A DNA stretch of 64,000 nt, from the NCBI GenBank assembly GCA_905221605.1, contig CAJNDS010002188.1:248001-312000 (forward strand), read 5' to 3'. Both the position numbers and the translations under genes were made by a program. The notes under the pieces are model-generated. The model worked only from the letters and a program-made list of their open reading frames with translations. It ran no database searches and was not told the origin of the DNA. This document shows positions 25,263 through 34,535 of the stretch, piece by piece (position 1 is the first letter of the stretch; the number at the start of each line of letters is the position of its first letter). Source of the DNA: Symbiodinium natans. Its lineage: Eukaryota; Sar; Dinophyceae; Suessiales; Symbiodiniaceae.

Positions 25263-25985
25263 TTGCAAACTCAATGCTTGCCTCTAGGTTTCAAAAAAAC
25301 TCATATGCTTTGAAACAAGCTTGCACGGCTTTCAGAAGCGGGGGGTTGGGGGGGGCGCAGCCCCCCCCCATTTGAAAACTCAATGCTTGCATCATGGGTT
25401 TCAAAAAGACTCTTATGCTTTGATGCAAGCTTGCACGGCTTAAAAAAGCGGGGGGGTTGGGGGGGGCGCAGCCCCCCCCATTTGCAAACTCAATGCTTGC
25501 ATCATGGGTTCCAACACCGGGGGGGCCATTTGCAAACTTAATGCTTGCATCATGGGTTTCAACAAGACTCATATGCTTTGACGCAAGCTTGCACGGCTTA
25601 AAAAAGCGGGGGGGTTGGGGGGGGCGCAGCCCCCCCCATTTGCAAACTCAATGCTTGCATCATGGGTTTCAACAAGACTCATATGCTTTGACGCAAGCTT
25701 GCACGGCTCAAAAAAAGCGGGGGGGTTGGGGGGGGCGCAGCCCCCCCCATTTGCAAACTCAATGCTTGCATCATGGGTTTCAACAAGAATCATATGCTTT
25801 GACGCAAGCTTGCACGGCTCAAAAAAAGCGGGGGGGTTGGGGGGGGCGCAGCCCCCCCCATTTGCAAACTCAATGCTTGCATCATGGGTTTCAACAAGAC
25901 TCATATGCTTTGACGCAAGCTTGCACGGCTTAAAAAAGCGGGGGGGTTGGGGGGGGGCGCAGCCATTTGCAAACTCAATGCTTGC
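25262..25985 (+). repeat. Six-copy tandem repeat of about 117 bp
   Basis: Each unit contains CATTTGCAAACTCAATGCTT, GCATCATGGGTTTCAA, ATATGCTTTGACGCAAGCTT and a G-run/C-run hairpin (GGGGGGCGCAGCCCCCC). One short unit (about 25500) lacks part of the sequence. Three central units keep the same frame on both strands, giving open frames over 140 aa each way; no start, splice or family evidence supports translation. Confidence 0.85.
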
Positions 25986-26094
25986 GCATACTACATATAT
26001 ACACTCCACGTATTTCTACCAGCTACAGCTACATCGCGGTAAAAAGAATCTTTGCGACTGGGGAGAACAGGGAAATCAAAACGAAGTCGGCACC

Positions 26095-26400
26095 CAAGCC
26101 AGGCCAAGCCGAGCCAAGCCGAGCCAAGCCACGCCGAGCCAAGCCAAGCCAAGCCAGCCAGGCCAAGCCAAGCCGAGCCGAGCCCACCCGAGCCAAGCCA
26201 AGCCAAGGAGCCAAGCCAACGAAAGCCAAGCCGAGCCAAGCCAAGCCAGAGGACAAGCCGAGCCAAGCCAAGCCAAGCCCAGCCGAGCCAAGCCAAGCCA
26301 AGCCGAGCCAAGCCAACCAAAGCCAAGCCAAGCCAGACAAGCCGAGCCAAGCCAGGTCAGAGGACACGCCCAGCCAAGCCAAGCCAAGCCAAGCCACACC
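26095..26400 (+). repeat. Pentanucleotide repeat (AAGCC/GAGCC)n
   Basis: About 60 units of AAGCC and GAGCC. All-frame open reading is a composition artefact. Flanked on both sides by copies of CACACCTTTGCAA, also found at 25041 and 25068. Confidence 0.9.
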
Positions 26401-26818
26401 TTTGCAAGGGGACAGGGCCGAGCCACACCTTTGCAAAAAAAAAAACCCGGACCCCCCTAAACCCTAAACCCTAAACCCTAAACCCTACACCCCAGGATAT
26501 CGCTTCCAGGGGCAGGTGCCTCCGGTGCATCGTGGGAAAAGGCCGGCGCCTGGCACGCAAGCCACCGCAAAGTCTGAGACTTCAAAACCCATAAATCATA
26601 TCATATGTGTATATACATATATGTATATATATATATATATGTACATATCTATATATATATATATATATATCATACTCATAGACTGCGACTTAATACTCTT
26701 AAGCCAAACCCTGCACCCTCCTTATGTGCTGGCCTCCCGTGCTTTTTCTTGCCATGGTGGGGCCTGTCAGATTCCACTGTTCCGGCCTGGTTTTCGTCTG
26801 ATTCCCTTGGCCATTTAG

Positions 26819-26899
26819 GAGGTTCCGAAAACTAAGGGTACCTTCTCGGGGTCCTTAGGTCTATTTGGGGTTCCCCTCATTTTCGTGAACCCCCCCCCC
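26819..26899. mobile_element. F1 TIR element
   Basis: Starts GAGGTTCCGAAAACTAAGGG followed by TACC and ends GGTTCCCCTCATTTTCGTGA followed by ACCCCC, so the arms are inverted and match the F1 arms at 20348-20465. Flanking exons not identified. Confidence 0.7.
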
Positions 26900-26942
26900 T
26901 TTAACTTGCAAGATCGTCACCCTTTAGGGTTCAGGGCTTAAG

Positions 26943-27007
26943 CACCGGGGGTTTAGGGTTTAGGGTTTAGGGTTTAGGGTTTAGGGTTTAGGGTTTAGGG
27001 TTTAGGG
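26943..27007 (+). repeat. Telomere-like array (TTTAGGG)n
   Basis: About nine perfect units; a shorter array follows at 27117-27145. Confidence 0.9.
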
Positions 27008-27235
27008 GATCCCTCTGCTTCCCCACCTCTGCCACTACGATGGCTCGCACGGCAGCTCCGGGGTTCCCACTGCGCGCCTGGGGACTCTTGGCAGGCTCTT
27101 GGCAGTTGGGGGATTAGGGGTTTAGGGTTTAGGGTTTAGGGTTTGCGGTTGTTTGCTCACTCCTGTTTAAGGAGGGCTTAAGGGTTTAGGGAGGTTTCGT
27201 TTCAGGCTGCATGATGGGCTCAAGGTGGCAGGGAT

Positions 27236-27505
27236 TCAAACTTCGAATAAGAGTTTAAGGCTCGGTTGTGCTTTGGGGTGGGGGGAAGGTGGGATTATAG
27301 TTTGGGGTGCAACAGCGTAACGGCGTAGGATCGCAAGAGGGCAGGTCTGGCTCCTGACAGTGGAAGGGAAGTCGGGACATGACTTTCGGTGCTTCTGCGC
27401 TGCAGCAGCCATTGTGTCGCGTCTCCCAAAGCACCCAACAGACTCAAAAGGATGCTGGGCCACGGCACTGAAAGGTCCCAACCCATGAGCCGAAAAAAAG
27501 CTCAT
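27236..27505 (-). CDS. Possible exon, unknown protein
   Basis: A minus-strand open frame begins MSFFSAHGLGPFSAVAQHPF, then FGRRDTMAAAAQKHRKSCPD. The Met at 27505 could be a start. An alternative frame is also open. Moderate to weak. Confidence 0.3.
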   Translation of the reverse strand: MSFFSAHGLGPFSAVAQHPFESVGCFGRRDTMAAAAQKHRKSCPDFPSTVRSQTCPLAILRRYAVAPQTIIPPSPHPKAQPSLKLLFEV

Positions 27506-27669
27506 GCCATGCCCGTTTTGAGCATGGACTGAGGCCGAAGCCCCCTAAGCCAGAAGCTCCCCAGCTCTCCCCCGCCCCCCCCGAATCACCGACGTGCTGC
27601 ACACGCCTCCTCTAACAGGGTTTCCTGTGCTGCCAGGCCAGCCCACGCAGGCTTCACCTGGGCCCAGGG

Positions 27670-27752
27670 CTACTGCTTTTTGCCACCTGCTGCAGCAGGT
27701 GCGGGGCTCACTCCGGGCAAGCTCAGCAAGCTAGCCCGAAGAGGGGAAAGTC
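27670..27752 (-). CDS. Probable C-terminal exon, unknown protein
   Basis: The minus strand reads LSPLRASLLSLPGVSPAPAA, then AGGKKQ and TAG at 27672-27670. Ala/Pro-rich tail. A different frame just upstream reads DPAFPLNLR, suggesting a nearby splice. Confidence 0.4.
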
Positions 27753-28644
27753 CTGAGGTTCAAGGGGAACGCCGGATCACCGAGTACCCTAAACCCTAAA
27801 CCTCAAAAACCCTAAACCCTATCCCCCTAAGTGTCAAGGGACCTATAGCACGAACCCGCCAGTCCCAGTCGCTACTGCCACGTCGGCGCCAGCAGCCTGG
27901 CGATTTGAGAGCTTCCCTTTTTTTGGGGTGGCTTTCCCTTCTTTTTTTTGGGGGGAGTGGGGGGGGGGGGGGGCTGAGGATTGTTGGTACCTTTTGTGCT
28001 TGTAATACGAGGACAAACTAGTCAAGGGGCCTTCTTCTTTCTTGTTTTGGGGGGGGAAGGGGGGGGGGGGGGGGTCCGGTTAAACAGTGCGTAGTTGCAG
28101 CGGCTATCAACTAGGCAGTGGCTAGCTGGATAGGAGGCTTGCGAGCTCGCTTCGGAGCTTGGGGCTCACTTCTGCACGCTCAACGACTAAACCCTAAACC
28201 CTGAACCCTTTTTTACAGCAGGCCTCGGTTCACAGCAAACCCTAAACCCTAAACCCTAAACCGAAACCCTTTTGCAACAGGCTTGCCACCTCGCCAACCC
28301 TAAACCCTAAACCCTAAACCCTAAACCCTGCTTGCCGTAGTCCCCTGCGCTGCCTGCAAGTTCCTCGCAGCTGTGGCAGCCCAGTCCGCTTGTACCTGCC
28401 CAACGGGTGGCTTCTTCGAAACGAGGGTCCCTTCTCAACTCTTGTACATCGAGAAGAAGCCCTCAACCCCAAAACCCTGAAACCTTGCAACCATAAAACC
28501 CTAAAACCATGAGAAGTAACTCGTAAACCCTAAACCCTAATCTAATATGGGGACTCAGGGTTCTGACGATCCTATTCCCTCCATCCAGGGTTTAGGGTTT
28601 AGGGTTTCGGGGTTTAGGGCAATTTTTGAACCACACCAGTCTGC

Positions 28645-28985
28645 AAAGGTCTGGGACTGCGAGGGCCGAAGGGCTCAGCATGCCAAAGCAGCCGGTGTCC
28701 CCCCGTATGGTGTTAGAAAAATGCTTCAGACAAGGTCCTTTTTATGCATCCGGGCTATGAAGTGCTGGCCGAGCTGAAGCTGGGAACCTATAGTTCGGCT
28801 GCGGCTGGAAAGGCCCTTCAGAACCAGACGCTAGCCCCAAACCGCACACGGCGTCAGCCTCAAAGGTCCACAGGCGCCGTGGGGCGGACGCTCTGGCCTG
28901 AGACAGTCCGTGCGCGATCAGCGCCGCGCTCCCACCTCCGACCATAGCTTGGGGCTTCGACATGCGCACAGCAGAAGGCAGGCAA
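28645..28985 (-). CDS. Possible exons, unknown protein
   Basis: An open minus-strand stretch near 28960-28800 reads MSKPQAMVGGGSAALIAHGL, then RRLWTFEADAVCGLGLASGS. Another near 28710-28625 reads TGCFGMLSPSALAVPDLCRL, then VWFKN. Both have GC-rich third positions. Splices not resolved. Confidence 0.35.
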
Positions 28986-29189
28986 AGCACCTAGCTTGGG
29001 GGTTTAAGCTTCCGTATAGACTGTCGGCTGGTTGCATGAGTTTCGGGTTTGTGCCACCCACCTAGCTAGACTGCGCCTAAGGCACAATAGCCCTATGCTT
29101 GCACTTGCACCGCCACCCATCACGAACCCTTCACAAGTCAAGAAGCACGACTCTTAACAGACTGTGGCACGATCGACCTCCATCCAGGC

Positions 29190-29850
29190 TATGTTCTTCG
29201 TACATGCCCTCGCCTGTATTGGCGTAGAAGTCTGCCGCCACGTTGACCTACAGTATCAGTCCATGAACTAGAGATGCCTGGACATGCAGGCACAACATCC
29301 ACATGCATTTGCAAGGTTGCTTCACAGTCCTTCCACGCATCAGATTCCAGAAAGGACATGTGCAGGTGTCTACGTCTCACAGCCTGGGGCGAAAAAATAT
29401 CTGTTTGCGATCCTGTTTGCCCGAGGCACGTCTCCAGTGGCAGCAATGCACCAGAGCACTCTCCCCAGCCGCAGAGTTCGACCAATTTGGCCCACACTGG
29501 GGGGTAGCGGCGTGCAGTCGCAGGGCTCGCGCAGCACCTGACTTCAACAACATGCTGCTTCAAGCATGAAAAACAGGCGTGTGTAGCAGTGGTCCTACTT
29601 GCCTTGTTTACTGCACTGAAGGAAAGCTTGCCTAGGATAGTCCAAAAGTTGGTGGGGCCGAAATCAAACGCATGCAATTTTTCATGTGCAGCATCTGAAG
29701 TCATCTGAACTGTAGTGGCTGCCGCCCGAGGAACACCTTTCACATCCTCGACGGGCAAAGAATCGCAAGAGCACGCCTGGCGACGATTGGCAGACCCACC
29801 TTCCCAAGCTACTCGCCCGCCCGCCTTCTATCCGATGCTTACACCGGGTG
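29190..29850 (-). CDS. Possible multi-exon coding region, unknown
   Basis: A short segment about 29850-29770 reads LCTRCKHRIEGGRASSLGRW. A long open frame 29758-29189 includes HEKLHAFDFGPTNFWTILGK, KLVELCGWGECSGALLPLET and FLESDAWKDCEATLQMHVDV. Parts look coding and parts may be intron. No family recognised. Confidence 0.35.
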
Positions 29851-29865
29851 CAAAGCCCGAAATTT

Positions 29866-29945
29866 TGAACAACCCTCAACAACCCTCAACAACCCTCAAC
29901 AATCCTCAACAACCCTCAACAACCCTCAACAACGCTAAACCCTCA
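29866..29945 (+). repeat. Decanucleotide repeat (CAACCCTCAA)n
   Basis: About seven units of AACAACCCTC. It looks like a telomere-repeat derivative that has been re-amplified with a new 10-bp period. Confidence 0.85.
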
Positions 29946-29947
29946 AC

Positions 29948-30024
29948 CCTAGAAGGGACCCACGTCACCTCGTCACTGCACTGGCGCAGAAAGCCCTGCC
30001 ACCGCTCCACGTCAGCGGTATTGG
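29948..30024 (-). CDS. Probable exon, unknown protein
   Basis: The minus strand reads SPANTADVERWQGFLRQCSD, then EVTWVPSR, ending at the CAACCCTCAA repeat. Strong coding appearance, boundaries unresolved. Confidence 0.45.
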
Positions 30025-30204
30025 CAGGACTGGCAAGCCTTCAGGGACTCCTGCTTGGGACAACCCCCGCCCCCTAAACCCTAAACCCTTATTAGGGTTT
30101 AAAACCCTAAACCCTAAACCCTACAAACCCTAAACCCTTCCTTTTCAGTACAGGGTGTAGAGGCTCTGTAGGGACCAGGGCATCAACCCTTCTATCAGAC
30201 CCTC

Positions 30205-30292
30205 CAGCTTTGCCTCGGAGCGCCCTCGAGGCGGCTGCGCCAGGCTTTGTGGCGGTGCTCCGCGTAGAAGCGGTCCATGGCCTGGCCGAGCC
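30205..30292 (-). CDS. Probable exon, unknown protein
   Basis: After a possible acceptor CCGGCCAG the minus strand reads ARQAMDRFYAEHRHKAWRSR, then LEGAPRQSWRV, followed by TGA. A basic amphipathic helix. It may be the same gene as 29948-30024. Confidence 0.45.
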
Positions 30293-30536
30293 TGGCCGGC
30301 TACAGTACTTAGGGTTTTGGGTTTAGGGCTCTTTTTTTGCCACCCGTCTAGCCGGGCAACTGAAGAGGGAATGCTGTGTACAAACTGTTTAGGGTTTAGG
30401 GTTCAGGGTTTAGGGTACTAGTGCTAGCAGTGCTAATCCCTACCTCTACGTCGCCGACCTCCGCCAGCTGACGGGCCACAACGCACTCTCTCTACAAGTC
30501 TATTAACCAAAGTTGCCACACCGTTGTACCGACAGG

Positions 30537-30731
30537 TCACACAAGGAATGGCCTCTCACTCAAAGAGGAATCTATCCCCAAGGCCAAAACAATGCTCCGC
30601 GCAAGGTGTCCGTAGCGTGGTGGAGAAACTCCATGCAGCATCGAGAAGGTTGCAGCTCTGTGCCTGAACAAGAGGGGCTCCTCGGCGGCAACAGTGAGGC
30701 ACAGAAGTGGAAGGAGGATAGACGCAGCCAT
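30537..30731 (-). CDS. Small ORF with signal-peptide-like start
   Basis: From ATG at 30731 the minus strand reads MAASILLPLLCLTVAAEEPL, a textbook signal peptide, then FRHRAATFSMLHGVSPPRYG and TGA at 30539-30537 (64 aa). It may be a complete small secreted protein or the first exon of a secreted or plastid-targeted one. In dinoflagellates plastid proteins begin with a signal peptide followed by a transit region. The frame is open upstream of the Met, so the start is not certain. Confidence 0.4.
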   Translation of the reverse strand: MAASILLPLLCLTVAAEEPLLFRHRAATFSMLHGVSPPRYGHLARSIVLALGIDSSLSERPFLV

Positions 30732-31354
30732 GGCATTTGGCCGTGGATTGCATGTATTGCGTGTGGAGGAGCTAGTTGTGGGTTGTTCTGAACTGCTCAG
30801 AGACCCCGTATCCAGAACCTTTGGCTTGAGCTGATTTGGTGACAGTGTTCCGTGTTTCCGGGCAGTGCCCCAACTTGAGGATCCAAGCATGCGATCTCTA
30901 CGACATCTTCGTCTTGGTAGGAACCCCCCAGATTGGCTCCTGACACAATGTCTGGATTGCTCAGGCAGGTCCTAGATTGGAGGCGAGAAACTTCCCAAAC
31001 ATCAGTGGGAAAGTACCACTGGTAGAGGTGGACTTGATTCTGTCACCCATTTTCCGGCTGACGCTTCGCCAAAATCAGTCTTACTGGCCTTCTCTTGCGG
31101 CAATCTTCCACAACTTGTGGGCAAGCAGGACTGAAGCTTTGTGCTCAGAACAGCGCATGGGAGCATCAGCTCATCATCATTACCACCATACACTAATCCC
31201 CATATATGAGCCGTAAGCCACATTTGGAAGGCGGCCGCACGGCAGTGGCAGAGGCACTCAGGACTGCGACTAGAATGTTCACTGTGGGTTTAGGGTTTAA
31301 GGTTTAGGGTTTAAGGGTGTAAGGTTTAAGGCTTCAGGTCTAGGGTTATAGGGT

Positions 31355-31567
31355 TTAAGGGGAGAGAGTACATATGCAAATTCCCAGTCCGATCGCCTCC
31401 GGCAGGGCTCCCACAAGACGGGGGGCCTGGGGGCCCTGCGCTGCGAAATAAGACCCCCAACGCTTTCGGGGGCTTAAGCCCCAGTGAGACACGGCACTGA
31501 TTTTGTGCACTGCTAGACTCGTAGCACTTGCTAGGACAAAGGAAAGTGAAACTGAAACCACGCCCAA
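31355..31567 (-). CDS. Possible exon, unknown protein
   Basis: The minus strand reads VVSVSLSFVLASATSLAVHK, then GLSPRKRWGSYFAAQGPQAP and LPEAIGLGICICTL. It has a hydrophobic start and plausible codon use. No splice sites confirmed. Confidence 0.35.
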   Translation of the reverse strand: MGVVSVSLSFVLASATSLAVHKISAVSHWGLSPRKRWGSYFAAQGPQAPRLVGALPEAIGLGICICTLSP

Positions 31568-31796
31568 GCGATCTTGGGGCGCTACTCGAAACGGAGAAAC
31601 CCTAAACCCTAAACCCTACTACACCCTAAACCCTAAACCCTAAACCCTGAACCCTGAACCCTAAACCCTAAACCCTAAACCCTAACCCTAAACCCTAAAC
31701 CCCTGCTAGAATCGTGCTCCGGGACTGAGGGGCCATTCTGGCCATTCTTGAAGTTCCTGTAACATCTGGAATTGTAAGTCAGCTCCCCTACAGGGC

Positions 31797-31892
31797 CCTA
31801 AACCCTAAACCCTAAACCCTAAACCCTAAACCCTAAACCCTAAACCCTAAACCCTAAACCCTAAACCCTAAACCCTAAACCCTAAACCCTAC
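31797..31892 (+). repeat. Telomere-like array (CCCTAAA)n
   Basis: About 13 perfect units. Another array with CCCTGAA variants lies at 31598-31700. Confidence 0.92.
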
Positions 31893-32004
31893 AGGGCCTC
31901 TCCGTGCTTCGCATACTGTATGCGGCAAAATCTCTTCGATTCGGGCCACTTCTGAACCGCTTTCGAAGAGGTATCAGGAAATATCTCCCAGTTGCAGGGG
32001 TCTG

Positions 32005-32145
32005 TCAGTTGCCCTTCGGATACTTAATTATTTCCCATCTCCAGCCAAACCGGCCATGGATTTGTTCAATGATGTAGAAGAGAAGAATGCGCCATGACCG
32101 TTGTTCATTCTGTTTCCCGACGTTGCTTGCCCGGTTTAGGACCCT
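32005..32145 (-). CDS. Possible exon, unknown protein
   Basis: The minus strand reads VLNRASNVGKQNEQRSWRIL, then LFYIIEQIHGRFGWRWEIIK, ending TAA. Aromatic-rich; may be the C-terminus of a gene. Weak boundaries. Confidence 0.35.
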   Translation of the reverse strand, partial: RVLNRASNVGKQNEQRSWRILLFYIIEQIHGRFGWRWEIIKYPKGN

Positions 32146-32934
32146 TGACAGCAGGTTTTGCTGGCAAGATGCCGTTGATGCTGACAGACGCATGCTCAGA
32201 CGGGCCAGTCATGTGCGAGTGCTGGGCCCGTGCTTCTTGCGGCACATCAATGGCCAGACAGCAAAGTCCCTAAGTGGTAGTTTGGCTGCTCTGCCTGTTT
32301 GATTCGCAAGCCTCCCGGCATGACTGGAAAAAATCCCATGCCCCACCCCCTCTTGTGGCGGGTAGGGTGGGCTTTGGCCCGGGGGGTTTCACTTTCGGGT
32401 GGATCCGCCCGCTTGTTAGGCTGGGTTGGCGAGATCTTCATCGCTTGCCTCGATAGCACAGCTAATATCCAGGAACAATGGATTTAGACTTCGAAGGCCG
32501 ATTCATGAACTCAGTCAGGTTGCCGACACCGAAAGTGTGGCAGAGAACGTGCAGCCACTTATGTTCTGGAACCGTTGCAGCACTGTTGCACACTCTGTGC
32601 CAAAATCACCATGGCAATCCATACCGGGTCAAGAATCGAGCCCTGGCACCCTAGGGCAGATGGGTTGGCCTCTTCGAGGATCAGTAGCGACAGACCTCGA
32701 TGTCGAGCCTTTCGCCCTGCACCTTGGCAACGGAAAGGAGCAGGGGGAGGGGGGGGGGGGGTGGGAGGGGCGGGGGAACTTGCGATTTTTTTCCGGGAAG
32801 ACTTGGGCATCCCAAAATCACACCTAGGCCCCACGCCGCGGCCATCTTCATCTTTGCCATCAACTCCGCTGGGTCTCGGCGCCGAGATGGGTGTGTTTCC
32901 CTAAACCCTAAACCCTAAACCCTAAAACCTGCCT

Positions 32935-33023
32935 CTTCCTGCGCAAAGAACCGAGGCCCGGACTGCCCTGGGAGCCGTTGACGGTGATAACTCGGTCGCG
33001 GCGCTTGATTCCCATACCTGAAC
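32935..33023 (-). CDS. PDZ-like exon
   Basis: The minus strand between a telomere-like array (33027-33095) and a second array reads GMGIKRRDRVITVNGSQG, then SPGLGSLRRKRQ. The core GIKRRDRVITVNG matches the G-(I/L)-x-x-x-D-x-(I/V)-x-x-V-N-G loop of PDZ domains, which bind C-terminal peptides. Other parts of the domain are presumably in flanking exons. A frame at about 32740-32685 (SVAKVQGERLDIEV) could be the next exon. Confidence 0.5.
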
Positions 33024-33026
33024 AGG

Positions 33027-33095
33027 TTTAGGGTTTAGGGTTTAGGGTTTAGGGTTTAGGGTTTAGGGTTTAGGGTTTAGGGTTTAGGGTTTAGG
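33027..33095 (+). repeat. Telomere-like array (TTTAGGG)n
   Basis: About ten perfect units. Two further arrays follow at 33252-33305 and 33427-33503, so three arrays lie between four coding segments within 600 bp. Confidence 0.92.
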
Positions 33096-33097
33096 GC

Positions 33098-33251
33098 ACC
33101 CGAAAACTCCCCCTCTCCCCCAAGCTCCCAGGGCCTCTGTGTGATAAGTTCCAATCCTTGATAAGGCCGGGATTGACCTGAGCACGTTGGCAGGGCTAAA
33201 CACGAAAAAAGAAACGCCCAACTCCGGAACTTGCCGGCTCTCTTGAGGGAA
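33098..33251 (-). CDS. Probable exon, unknown protein (upstream of the PDZ segment)
   Basis: The minus strand reads SRQVPELGVSFFVFSPANVL, then RSIPALSRIGTYHTEALGAW and GRGGVFGC, bounded by telomere-like arrays on both sides. On this strand those arrays read CCCTAAA and contain no AG, so the acceptor must lie inside the apparent exon; the boundary is therefore uncertain. Confidence 0.45.
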
Positions 33252-33307
33252 TTTAGGGTTTAGGGTTTAGGGTTTAGGGTTTAGGGTTTAGGGTTTAGGG
33301 TTTAGGC

Positions 33308-33412
33308 ACCAGCTTCCCAAATTCCTGCTAAAAGCCAGGACAGCAGCTTCTTTCATGTTCTGCGTAATCCAGGCAGGCCAGCGACTCCCAACCGAAGGTT
33401 GACAGAGCGACG
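33308..33412 (-). CDS. Probable exon, unknown protein
   Basis: The minus strand reads CQPSVGSRWPAWITQNMKEA, then AVLAFSRNLGSW, between two telomere-like arrays. Good coding composition. Probably the same gene as the neighbouring segments. Confidence 0.45.
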
Positions 33413-33841
33413 ACTACGGACCAGGGTTTAAGGTTTAGGGTTTAGGGTTTAGGGTTTGGGGTTTGGGGTTTAGGGTTTGGGGTTTAGGGTTCGGGGTTTA
33501 GGTTGCTATCGGTAGCAACGCAGTTACGTGCAAAAGGAACGACCACAAATTGCAGGCATGTTCGGGGTTCTGGCAAAGAGAGAAATACTGGGCATACTGA
33601 ACAATGGCTTAAATTAGTGAACAGAATTGGAGTCCGCATGTCCCTCCTGTGTGGTTGGGAGCTGCATCGCTACAGTAAGTCGGCTCATGCATCGTCGTTG
33701 ACGTCTGTGGAACCTTGAAAGCCTGAAGCTTAAACACAACAAACGAGAGCAGCAAGGTCAGTGTCGATCTCGCTTCTCAAAGAGCATGTGATGAATTCTC
33801 TGAAGTAGGGTCCTTCTAATAAGGACCCCAAAAGGTGTCAG

Positions 33842-33975
33842 AATGTAGAGAAATCACCATGTGAAAGTCCGAAAGGCACAGGTGTGTTTCGGACGGGGCT
33901 CGCACAAGTGCAGTAAATCTTTGAACCGTCTGCGCCAACGACCCCATGGACCAGGAAGATGCCCCAAAGCACTCT
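33842..33975 (-). CDS. Probable exon, unknown protein
   Basis: The minus strand reads VLWGIFLVHGVVGADGSKIY, then CTCASPVRNTPVPFGLSHGD. One membrane-like stretch. It is followed by a short inverted repeat GGGTCCTTATTAGAAGGACCC at 33807-33827 (plus-strand equivalent). Confidence 0.4.
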
Positions 33976-34085
33976 GGGGTTTAGGGTGTTAGGGTGTTAG
34001 GGTTTTAGGGTGTTAGGGTGTTAGGGTTTTAGGGTTTTAGGGTTTTAGGGTTTAGGGTTTACGGTTTAGGGTTCAGGGTTTAGTA
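33976..34085 (+). repeat. Telomere-derived array with GTTAGGGT and GTTTTAGG variants
   Basis: Octamer variants (TTAGGGTG and TTTTAGGG) are locally homogenised beside canonical TTTAGGG units, showing drift in unit length. Confidence 0.8.
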
Positions 34086-34535
34086 CTGCGAGCGTACGTC
34101 GCCGAATGGTATCTGAGTCCCAGAGTTCGCTCGGTGGCGCAGAGGATGACCAGGAAAATCATTGGATAGTGAGACATACAACGCCGTCCACAAATTTCTC
34201 AGATGTGTCCGTTCCAGGACGGGCTATTATACCCTATAGCCTATAACCCCTTAAAACGGCCCTTTATAGGCCTGATTCTGGGGATTACAGGGCCTAATAG
34301 CCCGCCTGTGTTTCGTCCTGGTTTTGCAGCCGGACTCCTAAAACCACGATGGACGGAGGCGTGCGGCGTTGGAGTGGCATGGAGCTACTCAAGCTGGGGG
34401 GCCTCCTCACAACCCCCTGCGCGCAGTAGCCATTGAACACGCCAGCATGGGACAACCAAGGACCCAAATCGGGTTTCGGGTTTCGGGTTTCGGGTTTAGG
34501 GTTTAGGGTTTAGATTCACAGAGCAACTAACAGCA

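Noticed and set aside
25045-25313. Proline-rich and glycine-rich ORFs
   Set aside because: Translation of a C-rich tract; no splice sites, start context or family support.
25262-25985. CRISPR-like array of roughly 117-bp units
   Set aside because: The units are directly adjacent without variable spacers and the genome is eukaryotic; it is a tandem satellite.
25991-26474. ORFs rich in Lys-Pro-Ser-Gln or Trp-Leu-Gly-Leu-Ala
   Set aside because: Translation of an AAGCC/GAGCC pentanucleotide repeat, open in all frames.
34128-34190. tRNA-like start GCTCGGTGGCGCAGAGGAT
   Set aside because: No anticodon stem, T-arm or acceptor complement follows at the right spacing.
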